From NCBI RefSeq assembly GCF_900113085.1, contig NZ_FOOC01000010.1:1-64000 (forward strand): a DNA stretch of 64,000 nt, in the 5' to 3' direction. This DNA comes from Fontimonas thermophila. GTDB taxonomy: Bacteria; Pseudomonadota; Gammaproteobacteria; Nevskiales; Nevskiaceae. Both the position numbers and the translations under genes were made by a program. A model generated the notes under the pieces. The model was not told the origin of the DNA, did no database searches, and was given only the letters and a program-made list of their open reading frames with translations. Positions 1-7,768 of the stretch are shown here, piece by piece. Position 1 is the stretch's first letter. Each line of letters begins with the position of its first letter.

Positions 1-2
1 GG

Positions 3-267
3 TCACCACTTTTTTCGCAGGGCGTCCTTGATCACGTCGTTCTCGAACATCTGCTCGGCCAGCAGCTTCTTCAGCCGGGTGTTCTCCGCCTCCAGCTCCT
101 TGAGCCGCTTGGCCTCCGGCACGCTCATGCCGCCGAACTTGCTGCGCCACAGGTAGTACGAGGCTTCGCTGAAAGCCAGACCGGCGGCACAGGTCCTTGA
201 CCGCCACGCCAGCCTCGGCCTCACGCAGAAAGCCGATGATCTGTTCTTCGGTAAACCGCTTCTTCAC
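3..267 (-). pseudogene. IS3-family transposase OrfA, frameshifted, element cut by window edge
   Basis: This is the small DNA-binding OrfA of an IS3-type element (IS407-like group by motif memory). Read from a GTG at 265-267, it opens with KKRFTEEQIIGFLREAEAG, a helix-turn-helix. After one extra base near 165-180 it continues in another frame as SEASYYLWRSKFGGMS and a leucine-zipper-like stretch (KRLKELEAENTRLKKLLAEQ), stopping at 3-5. The extra T in the glycine/phenylalanine codons is what breaks the frame. It lies inside OrfA, so it is not the programmed OrfA/OrfB slip. OrfB would lie left of base 1 and is not visible. The right end of the element is probably near 310-325, but I could not fix the terminal inverted repeat. 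Confidence 0.8.
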
Positions 268-416
268 GTCCAATCTCCTTGTCGATGGGGATTGGACTCC
301 AGATCGCGGTGCTACTCAAATGAGGGGGGACGTCGCACAGATCGGCCTCCGCTGATGGCAATTCGCATCAACTACGCCCAAGTCAAACTTTTTCCTATGG
401 CCCGGATCCGCTGCAG

Positions 417-1184
417 GTGCTGGATTTTTATGCTGTACCGAATGCAAGGACCCCGGCGCCGCTGGTAATTTTCGTGCACGGTGGCGGATGGAAGCACGGT
501 AGTAAGGATGTGGCTGCCAGCCGCTATGCCCCTGCACATTTCACCCAGATGGGCTATGCCTATGCAGCGATCAATTATCGGCTGATACCGGCGGCCACGG
601 TAGAACAGCAAGGTGAGGATATTGCCTTGGCACTCAGGGCGCTGCTCGCACGTGCCGAGCAGCTGGGCATTGATCGCAGCCGGGTAGTGCTGATGGGGCA
701 TAGTGCCGGTGCCCATCTGGTCGCACTCGTCGGCACCGATGAACGTTATCTGAAAAGTGCCGGCTTGAGTTTTGCCGATATTCGCGGTGTCATTCCAAAC
801 GATGGAGCGTCGTATGACGTGCCGCGCCAGATGGAACAGAGCGGAGACTTCATGCGGGACACCTATCTGCAAGCCTTTGGGACAGATCTTGCTCGTCAGC
901 GGGCTTTGTCGCCCGTCATGCAGGCAGCCGCACCCAATGCGCCGGCATTTTTATTACTGCATGTTCAGCGTCCCGACGGCATTGCTCAGGCTAAGGAACT
1001 GGAAATGGCGCTTAAGCGAGCTGGAACTGCGGTTGAACGGCGCGATTTTCCTGGTACGGGCCTGCGTGGTCATAGCGAAATCAATCGCCAGTTGGGTAAC
1101 CCTGACTATGCGGCAACGCCGGTAGTAGATGCCTGGCTGAGAAGGGTTTTCGGCACGGAGACCGTCACGCCGTTGAAAAGGTGA
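417..1184 (+). CDS. Alpha/beta hydrolase (esterase-like), probably 5'-truncated
   Basis: This is a serine hydrolase of the carboxylesterase/lipase-like alpha/beta fold. It shows the oxyanion-hole motif HGGGW at residues 21-25 and the nucleophile elbow GHSAG at 94-98. RGHSEIN near 218-224 probably carries the catalytic histidine. The frame is open back to a TGA at 321-323 and encodes FSYGPDPLQVLDFY just upstream, which looks like genuine family sequence. However, no ATG and no convincing ribosome site is present; the GTG at 417 is only the first formal start. The natural N terminus, perhaps with a signal peptide, appears to have been lost next to the IS3-type element. The gene ends 36 bp before attC-1, the position expected for a cassette gene. 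Confidence 0.75.
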   Translation: MLDFYAVPNARTPAPLVIFVHGGGWKHGSKDVAASRYAPAHFTQMGYAYAAINYRLIPAATVEQQGEDIALALRALLARAEQLGIDRSRVVLMGHSAGAHLVALVGTDERYLKSAGLSFADIRGVIPNDGASYDVPRQMEQSGDFMRDTYLQAFGTDLARQRALSPVMQAAAPNAPAFLLLHVQRPDGIAQAKELEMALKRAGTAVERRDFPGTGLRGHSEINRQLGNPDYAATPVVDAWLRRVFGTETVTPLKR

Positions 1185-1220
1185 GGGCCAGTCAATGAGG
1201 TTTTCCTATCGATAACGGCC

Positions 1221-1278
1221 GCCCAACAGATCATTCCAGCGGACCGCCTTCGGCTGCCGCTGAATTCAAACGTTGGGC
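1221..1278 (+). other. attC recombination site 1 (59-base-element type)
   Basis: A 58-bp imperfect palindrome opens with GCCCAAC (1221-1227, fits RYYYAAC) and closes with GTTGGGC (1272-1278, fits GTTRRRY). The outer arms extend to ten perfectly complementary bases, GCCGCCCAAC and GTTGGGCGGC. Inner arms TTCCAGCGG and CCGCTGAA pair with one unpaired base, matching the extrahelical base that orients integron attC hairpins. It separates the hydrolase from the GNAT gene. Size, both core sites and the inner stem all fit; no integrase gene is in the window. Confidence 0.85.
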
Positions 1279-1287
1279 GGCAACGAC

Positions 1288-1796
1288 ATGAACGTGCGCT
1301 CCTATACTGACGCAGACCTCGAAGCTGTGGTGGCAGTGTTCACATCGTCGGTTCACGTGCTCGCTGCCGCTGCATACGACGAAACGCAGCGCGGAGCGTG
1401 GGCGCCACAGCCCCAGACCTGCACCAGTGGCGCAAGCGATTACAGTCGCTTCCAACGTTCGTCGCTGTCCAGGGCACTGAAGTCGCGGGCTTCATCTCCT
1501 ACGAGACAAACGGCCACATTGAACTCTTATACGTCACGCCGTCCTATGCACGGCGTGGGGTGGCCTCGTTGTTGTATTGTCACGCTGAACGTGCACTGCT
1601 CTCTGCAGGGGTCACAGAGCTTTGCACAGAAGCGAGTCTCGTTGCAAAGCCGGTCTTCGAGCGGTTTCGGTTCGTCGTAACCGAAGAACAGGAGATTTCA
1701 CTTCGTGGCGCATTGTTTCGCCGCTTCGCGATGCGCAAGCGGCTGGTTACGACCCCACCCGGCGCTTCGGGTGACGCATCCCAAGGTGGGCCTTGA
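1288..1796 (+). pseudogene. GNAT-family acetyltransferase, frameshifted
   Basis: The first frame gives an N-terminal GNAT segment (MNVRSYTDADLEAVVAVF through QRGAWAP). The rest of the fold lies in the next frame (PDLHQWRKRLQSLPTFVAVQ, then HIELLYVTPSYARRGVASLL). The second stretch contains the acetyl-CoA-binding R/Q-x-x-G-x-G/A signature as ARRGVA. A single missing base near 1402-1412 would join them. The ATG lies ten bases past attC-1, typical of a cassette gene. The substrate cannot be told. Either the gene is dead or there is a sequencing error; neither half alone makes a full domain. Confidence 0.7.
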
Positions 1797-1829
1797 GCTG
1801 CAGCGTCGGGCGGGAAGGAGATGGTGCAT

Positions 1830-2648
1830 ATGACAACAACCTCCACACAATGGCAACTGGCACGCGACGCGGCTCAGCGTTATGAACAGATACTTGTCCC
1901 GACCATTCTGGGGCCGGCAGCCCGGGCTCTGGTCGAGTTCGCAGCATTGCAAGCGGGTGAAGCTGTGCTGGATGTCGGTTGTGGCACCGGTGCAGCGGCG
2001 CGTTGCGCCGCGGAGAAAGTCGGGCCGGCGGGGCGGGTGGCCGCGGTGGATGTGAATGCAGGCATGATTGATGTTGGCCAATTACTCCCTCCAGTCGCGG
2101 GTGCACCCATCGAGTGGGTTGTAAAAACCGCTTACGAGCTGCCATTTGCGGAAGCGGCGTTCACCGTGGTGCTCTGCGCGCAAACGCTTCAGTTTCTGGA
2201 TGACCGGCCTCGCGCCTTGGCAGAGATGTACCGCGTTCTCAGGCCAGGCGGCCGTGTCGCCCTGAGCCTGTGGTGCGAGATTCAGGAGAGTCCTTACTTC
2301 GATGCACTCGTCCAGGCGGTCACGCGCCATATCGGTGCGGAGACCGCCGTCGGTTTACGGGCGGCATTTGGCCTCTCCGAACTAGCCACCATCCGCGCAC
2401 TCGTGGAAGGGGCCGGTTACACAGATCTGCGGATAACGGTAAAGCAGCTTGACCTGCGGCTGCCGAGACTTTCGGATTTTGTGCCGCGGCATGTCAGTGC
2501 AACCCCGATGGCGGGCGGTTTCAGCGCGGCATCACCTGAAAAGCAGCAGGCGGTTGTTGAGGACGTATCGAAGAAGCTGGCGTCATATGACTCGGGCAAC
2601 GGAGTCTGCGTCCCATTTCGGACGTACCTGGTACAGGCCGTGAAATGA
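1830..2648 (+). CDS. Class I SAM-dependent methyltransferase (UbiE/Methyltransf_11 type)
   Basis: This methyltransferase of unknown substrate has motif I VLDVGCGTGAAARCAA at about residues 47-62, an acidic motif II (VAAVDVNAGMID), and a motif IV-like FTVVLCAQTLQFLDDRPRAL. AEMYRVLRPGGRVALSLW follows, typical of UbiE/BioC-like enzymes. I chose ATG 1830 because AAGGAG at 1815-1820 is well spaced for it, while the ATG at 1821 directly abuts that site. The gene lies between the two attC sites in the same orientation as the GNAT gene, and its stop is only 7 bp from attC-2. That makes it cassette cargo. No attC was found between it and the GNAT gene. Confidence 0.85.
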   Translation: MTTTSTQWQLARDAAQRYEQILVPTILGPAARALVEFAALQAGEAVLDVGCGTGAAARCAAEKVGPAGRVAAVDVNAGMIDVGQLLPPVAGAPIEWVVKTAYELPFAEAAFTVVLCAQTLQFLDDRPRALAEMYRVLRPGGRVALSLWCEIQESPYFDALVQAVTRHIGAETAVGLRAAFGLSELATIRALVEGAGYTDLRITVKQLDLRLPRLSDFVPRHVSATPMAGGFSAASPEKQQAVVEDVSKKLASYDSGNGVCVPFRTYLVQAVK

Positions 2649-2655
2649 GCTCTCC

Positions 2656-2715
2656 GCCCAACAAGGCGCTGCAGCCGACGCCGCAAAGCGGCGCGGCTGA
2701 GCTTGGTCGTTAGGT
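2656..2715 (+). other. attC recombination site 2 (59-base-element type)
   Basis: This 60-bp element opens with GCCCAAC (2656-2662) and closes with GTTAGGT (2709-2715, fits GTTRRRY). The inner arms GCAGCCGACGCCGC and GCGGCGCGGCTG pair around a short AAA loop with a single unpaired A, the classic attC design. It immediately follows the methyltransferase stop codon, as in mobile gene cassettes. Confidence 0.9.
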
Positions 2716-3125
2716 GGCTGCGTGGGTAGGCAATAAATAAACTATGAAAACGCAGTATTAAACCACCACGAACCTCGATGGCCTCATTGCAACAGAAGAC
2801 GACTCGCTGGGCTGGCTTTTTGTAACGACCTAGCGGTTCCTGCGCAGGTCAGGCCGCTAAAGAATACGCTTCGGCGGGAGTCTTCATGCCCAGCGCCTGG
2901 TTGGTGGCGCCGGTGGTTGTAGAACTGGATCCAGTCGCCGATCACGCGCATGGCATGCGAGTGGCTTTCGAGCCGCGATGGTCGCGATCGGCAGTTCCTG
3001 CCCCGAGCCGCGGCTGTACCCGCTGCTGCTGCGTCTGCGCATGCAAGTGCTGTGGTGCATGCGGGTGCCGTTATTTACCCGTGGGCGCCATCATTTTCCG
3101 GCGCGGGGCATCAAGAAAAGCCCGA
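2716..3125. other. Gene-poor accessory junction
   Basis: About 410 bp without an intact gene. The first 80 bp after attC-2 are unusually A/T-rich for this window. Bases 2849-2972 are a transposase remnant (separate entry). Near 3038-3063 there is an inverted repeat, CGCATGCA and TGCATGCG, around a 10-base loop, of unknown role. I see no credible coding sequence in 2973-3125; the short frames there lack family motifs and are probably chance. Confidence 0.6.
2849..2972 (-). pseudogene. IS3-type transposase OrfB C-terminal remnant
   Basis: Reading leftwards, the minus strand encodes SHAMRVIGDWIQFYNHRRH and then, after one extra base, QALGMKTPAEAYSLAA and a stop. This is the typical C-terminal end of an IS3-family integrase-like transposase (rve domain tail). 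Only about 40 codons survive and the frame is broken. The motif differs from that expected for the partner of the OrfA at the left edge, so I infer remains of a second element. The element's outer end may be near the GTAACGACC at 2822. Confidence 0.7.
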
Positions 3126-4448
3126 TCAGACGCGGATCCGCGCCCAGTCGCGGCGCTGCCAGGCCCAGGTGAAGATCGCCGCCTGCAGTAACCGGTAGCC
3201 GCCCATCGCGATCCAGATCGCGGTCAGACCCAGGCCCAGCACCGGCCCGAGCAGCCAGGCCAGCGGCAGGAACAAACCCCATTGCAGCGCCGTGGCGACG
3301 ACCATCACCAGGCGTGCGGCCCCGACGCCGAGCAAGGCCTGCATCATCACCAGGCCCAGACCATCGAGCAGGATCGTGGCGCCGACCAGCCGCAGCGGCA
3401 GCACGCCGAGCTCGATCAGCGCCGGCTCGCGCACGAAGACCGCGAGCAGTGGGCGCGTGGCGAACAGCATCGGCAGTGCCAGTGCGCCGAAGATCCAGAT
3501 GCCGACGGCATAGACATCCCAGGCCCAGCGTTGCGCCTCGTCGGCGTGTCCGCGGCCGAGCGCCTGTGCACACAGCGTCGCCGCGGCGATGCCGAGCGCA
3601 ATGCCGGGGAGCACGGCGGTGAGCGTGATCGTCACCAGCACGTTGGCGACGGCGAGCGCCTCGGTGCCGATGTGGCCGATGATCCAGAACAGCACCGCAA
3701 AGCCCGCCGAAAACAGCAGCTGCTGCACCGAGGACGGCAGGCCGATGCGCAGCAGGCTGCGGAACTGCTCCGGTGTCGGCCGTTGCACCAGAAAGCCGTG
3801 TGGCCGGGCGTGCCGCAACCCCAGGTACACATACAGCGCGGTGCCGACCACGACCGCAAGCGTCGTTCCCAGACCGGCACCGGCAGTGCCCATCCGCGGC
3901 AGCCCGAACAAACCGTGAATCAGCGTGTAGCTGAAGACGATGTTGAGCGCGTGCATCGTCACCAGCGTACGCAGATAGTAGTCGGCGCGCTTGACTGCGC
4001 TCCAGTAGCCGCGGAACGAAAAATTGATGCCGATCGCCGCGATCGCGACGAGCCGCCACTGCAGGTACGGCACGCCTTCGCGCACGACTGCCGGATCCGC
4101 GACGAGCGCGGCAAAAATCGCCGGGGTTGCGGCGATCAGTGCCGCCGACAGCGGCACGCCGATCGCGAGCGACAACAGCAGCCCGCCGTTGAGCGGTGCC
4201 GCCGCTTCGGCGGCACGGCCCTCACCGATGCGCCGTGCGGCAATCGCCTGCACCGCCGGAGCGAATCCGGTGATGAAGGCCACGGCCATGAAGTTGAGAA
4301 AGTTGGCCAGCCCGGTGGCGGCAAGCGCCGCGGGGCCGAGACTGCCGACCATCCAGACATCGACCAGATTGAGCAGATTCTGCGAGGCCATGCCGCCGAG
4401 GATCGGCAGGGCCAGCGCCAGCACCTCGCGTCTGCGTTCGCGGTGCAT
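3126..4448 (-). CDS. MATE family multidrug efflux transporter
   Basis: This 440-residue protein has about twelve hydrophobic segments in two similar halves. It starts with an LALPILGGMASQNLLNLVDV segment typical of the MATE family (NorM/DinF branch). MATE proteins export cationic drugs or metabolites across the inner membrane in exchange for Na+ or H+. Its start is 7 bp from the stop of the upstream gene at 4455, so the two are probably co-transcribed. Substrate and coupling ion cannot be read from sequence alone. Length is normal for the family. Confidence 0.9.
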   Translation of the reverse strand: MHRERRREVLALALPILGGMASQNLLNLVDVWMVGSLGPAALAATGLANFLNFMAVAFITGFAPAVQAIAARRIGEGRAAEAAAPLNGGLLLSLAIGVPLSAALIAATPAIFAALVADPAVVREGVPYLQWRLVAIAAIGINFSFRGYWSAVKRADYYLRTLVTMHALNIVFSYTLIHGLFGLPRMGTAGAGLGTTLAVVVGTALYVYLGLRHARPHGFLVQRPTPEQFRSLLRIGLPSSVQQLLFSAGFAVLFWIIGHIGTEALAVANVLVTITLTAVLPGIALGIAAATLCAQALGRGHADEAQRWAWDVYAVGIWIFGALALPMLFATRPLLAVFVREPALIELGVLPLRLVGATILLDGLGLVMMQALLGVGAARLVMVVATALQWGLFLPLAWLLGPVLGLGLTAIWIAMGGYRLLQAAIFTWAWQRRDWARIRV

Positions 4449-4454
4449 CCGCGC

Positions 4455-5129
4455 TTACTTTTCTTGCGCCGTGTTGACGATCGTCGCAGCGAGCGAAAAC
4501 GGCCGATCCCCCAGCCGGCGCTGCAAACCCTCCGGTAGGTGATGCTTGTCGATCTGGATCACCGAGACCTGTGCGAAGCCATCCGCAGCCTCGCCGGCCC
4601 AGGACTCGGCGACCGGCTGCTCGCCCGCACGCCGGGGCACGATGCCCAGTTGCGCGAGGCGCTCGGCCTGCGGCAGCAGGCCGTGGCTGCCGGCGGCGAG
4701 CGAGGCCGTCGATGCCTGGATCTCGATCCAGGTGTTGAGGTCCAGCCGCAGCAGCGGTTCGGCCAGCATGCGGATGCCGGGCGCGGCGAGCGCGCGCGAG
4801 GCTGCGCGCTGGATGAGCCCGCCGAGGTGCGCCGCCAGATTCGGCGCCAGCGCGCGACTGCCGCTGGCGAGCGCCGGATGCGGCGTTGCCGCCGATGCCA
4901 GCGCCGGCCGCAGCGCACTGGCGAAATTGGTCTGCACGTGGGCGCGCAGGTGCAGCCGCTCGCCGTCGGCCTGCGGTGTGCTGACCCATTCCAACTGCAC
5001 GCGCCACAGCGGCGCGGCCTGGCCGACCGGCAGCTCGGCGGTCAGGCGCACGTGACGTTCGCTCGCAGCGCCGCCGGCGGGATCCGCGGCCACGAGCCGG
5101 CGGAGACGATGGCCGATACGCCTCAACAT
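4455..5129 (-). CDS. Conserved-looking protein of unknown function upstream of MATE gene
   Basis: I do not recognise this 224-residue protein. It is alanine- and leucine-rich, soluble-looking, with no signal peptide or clear membrane segment. It begins with a basic stretch (MLRRIGHRLRRLVAADP) and has a central region VRLTAELPVGQAAPLWRVQL. The C-terminal half includes SVIQIDKHHLPEGLQRRLG. Codon use matches its neighbours. The short 6-bp gap to the MATE gene suggests one operon, so a role linked to export or stress is possible but not shown. A divergent acylphosphatase starts 33 bp away. Confidence 0.6.
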   Translation of the reverse strand: MLRRIGHRLRRLVAADPAGGAASERHVRLTAELPVGQAAPLWRVQLEWVSTPQADGERLHLRAHVQTNFASALRPALASAATPHPALASGSRALAPNLAAHLGGLIQRAASRALAAPGIRMLAEPLLRLDLNTWIEIQASTASLAAGSHGLLPQAERLAQLGIVPRRAGEQPVAESWAGEAADGFAQVSVIQIDKHHLPEGLQRRLGDRPFSLAATIVNTAQEK

Positions 5130-5162
5130 GCACCGCCCCAGACGAAGTAGGATTCCGATCCC

Positions 5163-5438
5163 ATGACGGCATCATATCGCTTCAGGGTCACCGGGCGCGT
5201 CCAGGGTGTCTTTTTCCGCCAGTCCACTGCCGAAACCGCGCAGCGGCTCGGGCTCGACGGCTGGGTGCGCAACTGCGCTGACGGCAGCGTCGAAGGCTGC
5301 GCGCGCGGCGATCCTGCCGCGCTCGAGGACTTCCACCGCTGGCTGCACCGCGGACCACCGGCGGCGCGGGTCGAACGCGTCGAATGGACACAATCCGACG
5401 ACCTGCCTGCGCCGGGCTTTGTGGTCCGGCGCGAGTAA
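5163..5438 (+). CDS. acyP: Acylphosphatase
   Basis: This small 91-residue enzyme hydrolyses acyl phosphates such as acetyl phosphate or carbamoyl phosphate. The family signature is clear: GRVQGVFFRQST (residues about 11-22) holds the phosphate-binding loop and catalytic arginine. GLDGWVRNCADGSVEG (about 30-45) contains the catalytic asparagine. It stands alone, divergent from 4455-5129 and convergent with the oxidoreductase that ends at 5487. Length is standard. Confidence 0.93.
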   Translation: MTASYRFRVTGRVQGVFFRQSTAETAQRLGLDGWVRNCADGSVEGCARGDPAALEDFHRWLHRGPPAARVERVEWTQSDDLPAPGFVVRRE

Positions 5439-5486
5439 ACCGGCCCTCGGCTGGGTGTGTACGCCCAGTCCGCGTGCCCGCCCCGC

Positions 5487-7160
5487 TCATGCTTCTGCGT
5501 GGCGGTGTCCGCCGGCATCGTGCCGGGCAGCAGAAACACCTGCAGTATCCGTCGAGGCGCTGCGGCGCGGTGTCAGGGAGTCGGCCAGCGCCGTTGCGTT
5601 GCGTGCGACGAAGGCATAGATGGAGAGCTGCGGGTTGGCGCCGATCGAGGTCGGGAACATCGAGCCGTCGAAGATCGACAGATTCTCGATCTCGTGATGC
5701 CGGCCGCGGCTGTCGATGACGCAGCGCGTTTTGTCCTCGCCCATCGGGCAGCCGCCCATCAGATGCGCGGTGTAGAGCGTTGCGCGCTGGGCGCGCATCG
5801 GCAGGAAGGCAATCGCGCGGCGTGCCTCGTCCCAGCTACGGTAGTCGTGGCCGTCGAGGTGGACGGGCCGGACGCTGCGCGCCCCGGCCGCGAACTGCAC
5901 CTCGGCCATGCTCAGGTAGGCACGGCGCAGCCCGTCCCACAGCGCCTCGGTGAGGGGGTAATCGAGCAGCGGCTGACCCTGTGCGTCGATGCGGACGCGC
6001 CCGCCGGATGTGGCTGCGTCGAAGCCGTCGCGCATCAGCGCGATGCACACCTGTGCGTGGTCGAGCTGGCGCATGTCCAGGCTCAGCCGTTCGCCGTGAC
6101 TGCCGAAGATCCCGCTCATCAGCACCGGTTGCAGCGGAGGTACTTCCAGTTTGTAGCCAAGGCCTTGCGCGGGCCACAGGAAATGGTCCGAGTAAATCGA
6201 TTGCGGCGCGCCATGAAAACCGTGGACCGGTTCGTCGAACAGTGCGAGCGAGGCGTTCACGGGATGGATGCAGGTGCGCCGGCCGATCAGCCCGCGCGGG
6301 TCGGGAGCGCGCGAGCGCAGCAGCAGCGCCGGGGTGTTGATCGCGCCGGCGGCGAGCACGTAGTGCCGTGCCTTGACGGTCAGGGTCACGCCGGTAGGGG
6401 TGCGTGCGTCCTTGCCGAGCGCGCGCACCGTGAGCGCGGCGACACCATTGGCGGAAAAGTGCAGTGCCTCGGCGCGGGCGTGGTGCAGCAGAGTCATGCC
6501 GCGCCGCAAGGCCTGCGGGATCGTGGTCACCAGCATCGATTGCTTGGCATTGGTCGGGCAGCCGAGCCCGCAGTAGCCGAGATTCCAGCAGCCGCGCACG
6601 TTGCGCGGAATCGTTTTCCAGCTCCAGCCGAGCCGGGCGCAGCCGTCGCGCAGCAGGGCATTGTTGCGGTTCGGTTCCATCGCCCACGGTGCGATGCCCA
6701 GCCGTTCCTCGCAGCGCGCGAACCAGGGCGCAAGATCGGCGGGCGTGCTATCGCGCAGGGCGTATGCCTGCGCCCAATGCTCCAGCGTCGGGTCCGGGGT
6801 GCGCAGGCTCGTGGTCCAGTTCACCGTCGTGCTGCCGCCCACCGCACGACCCTGGAAGACATAGACGGCGCCGTCGGCGGTCATGCGGCCGGCGCCTTCC
6901 TGATACAGCGTGGAAAAGCCGCGCCACTCGTCCATGTCCTTGAAGTCGGCGGCGGTGTAGAGCGCGCCTTCTTCGATCATGAGTACGTTAAGCCCGGCGG
7001 CGGTCAGGATCTCCGCGGCCATGCCGCCGCCGGCACCGCTGCCGACGATGGCGACCTCGGTTTCGAGCACCGCATCGGCGCTGAGCGTCGAGGCGTCCCG
7101 CACGGACCAGCCGGCGGCGATGCCCTGGGTGTATATATCGTCGATTGCCATGGCAGTCAT
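5487..7160 (-). CDS. GMC-family FAD-dependent oxidoreductase
   Basis: This is a 557-residue flavoprotein of the glucose-methanol-choline family. Near residues 37-50 it has the dinucleotide fold AIVGSGAGGGMAAEI. The C-terminal HLMGGCPMGED and FPTSIGANPQLSIYAFVA segments form the FAD and active-site region. The start is the ATG at 7160, which overlaps the stop of the upstream Tat-lipoprotein gene (ATGA). Such two-gene sets resemble membrane alcohol/sugar/sterol dehydrogenases, where a small Tat-exported subunit carries the catalytic flavin subunit. The actual substrate is unknown. Expression is probably set by the palindromic operator at 7769-7798. Confidence 0.88.
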   Translation of the reverse strand: MTAMAIDDIYTQGIAAGWSVRDASTLSADAVLETEVAIVGSGAGGGMAAEILTAAGLNVLMIEEGALYTAADFKDMDEWRGFSTLYQEGAGRMTADGAVYVFQGRAVGGSTTVNWTTSLRTPDPTLEHWAQAYALRDSTPADLAPWFARCEERLGIAPWAMEPNRNNALLRDGCARLGWSWKTIPRNVRGCWNLGYCGLGCPTNAKQSMLVTTIPQALRRGMTLLHHARAEALHFSANGVAALTVRALGKDARTPTGVTLTVKARHYVLAAGAINTPALLLRSRAPDPRGLIGRRTCIHPVNASLALFDEPVHGFHGAPQSIYSDHFLWPAQGLGYKLEVPPLQPVLMSGIFGSHGERLSLDMRQLDHAQVCIALMRDGFDAATSGGRVRIDAQGQPLLDYPLTEALWDGLRRAYLSMAEVQFAAGARSVRPVHLDGHDYRSWDEARRAIAFLPMRAQRATLYTAHLMGGCPMGEDKTRCVIDSRGRHHEIENLSIFDGSMFPTSIGANPQLSIYAFVARNATALADSLTPRRSASTDTAGVSAARHDAGGHRHAEA

Positions 7161-7717
7161 CCGTTGAGTGCGGCCACCGCCCAGGCCGGCGGTCCGGGAT
7201 AGCGGCAGGCGTCCCAGCTCGCGCGCTGGCTCCACCAGCCGAGTTGCGCGAGCTTGGCCAGGCCGCGATACCCGGCGTTGAACAGCTCCAGGCGACTGTC
7301 GCGCCAGCGCTGTAGAAAGCGCGCGATGTCCTCGGCCGGTGCGCGCGACCAGGGCGCGGACAGCCCGCAGGCCAGATGCCGGAAGACTGGCCAGTGCAAC
7401 AGGTCCAGCAACTGGCGCGTCTGCTCCTGCGCCTGTGGCGCCAGCGCCGCCAACGCCGCGTCGATGCGACGCAGGGCTTCGTCGCGGATGCTGGTTTCAT
7501 CCGGCCAGGCCGGACCATTGACCGCAGGCAGCAGTGCGCTGAACAGCGCGAGATCCTCTGTGCTGAGCCAGCGGTATCCGGAGGCGGGCGGCGCTGCGGT
7601 GCTGCAGCCGGCGAGCGTGGCGGCCGTACTGCAGGCGACGAGGGTCCAGGTGCCGGCGACGCCGAGTTTGAGAAACGCGCGCCGGTCGAATCCAGCTATG
7701 GCGGCAGGGGGTGTCAT
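7157..7717 (-). CDS. Tat-exported lipoprotein, gluconate 2-dehydrogenase subunit 3-like
   Basis: This protein of about 186 residues has a twin-arginine signal (FDRRAFLKLGVAG, arginines 12-13) and a lipobox LAGC with the modifiable cysteine near residue 38. It is therefore probably exported folded and anchored by lipid. The rest resembles the small subunit that escorts GMC dehydrogenases (gluconate 2-dehydrogenase subunit 3 family). I chose ATG 7717 because it places the Tat motif at the N terminus; an upstream ATG at 7762 would add 15 residues. It overlaps the GMC gene by four bases, so the two should work as one complex. Confidence 0.75.
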   Translation of the reverse strand: MTPPAAIAGFDRRAFLKLGVAGTWTLVACSTAATLAGCSTAAPPASGYRWLSTEDLALFSALLPAVNGPAWPDETSIRDEALRRIDAALAALAPQAQEQTRQLLDLLHWPVFRHLACGLSAPWSRAPAEDIARFLQRWRDSRLELFNAGYRGLAKLAQLGWWSQRASWDACRYPGPPAWAVAALNG

Positions 7718-7768
7718 CGTTCTCCTCCGGACGGTGGCGGCCGTAGGGGCCTGCGGCGACACACCCTA

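Noticed and set aside
1740-1825. A third attC between the GNAT and methyltransferase genes
   Set aside because: No RYYYAAC/GTTRRRY core pair or 59-base-element stem could be found there.
3038-3063. CGCATGCA...TGCATGCG inverted repeat as a terminator or IS end
   Set aside because: There is no T-run and no matching partner at an IS boundary; left as an unexplained repeat.
3282-4538. Long + strand reading frame (418 codons) opposite the MATE gene
   Set aside because: It is Arg/Gln/His-rich low-complexity translation with no family motif, and is the mirror of a clear transporter gene in high-GC DNA.
5457-7202. 581-codon + strand frame opposite the GMC oxidoreductase
   Set aside because: The minus strand has complete FAD motifs and operon overlap; the + strand product has no recognisable domain.
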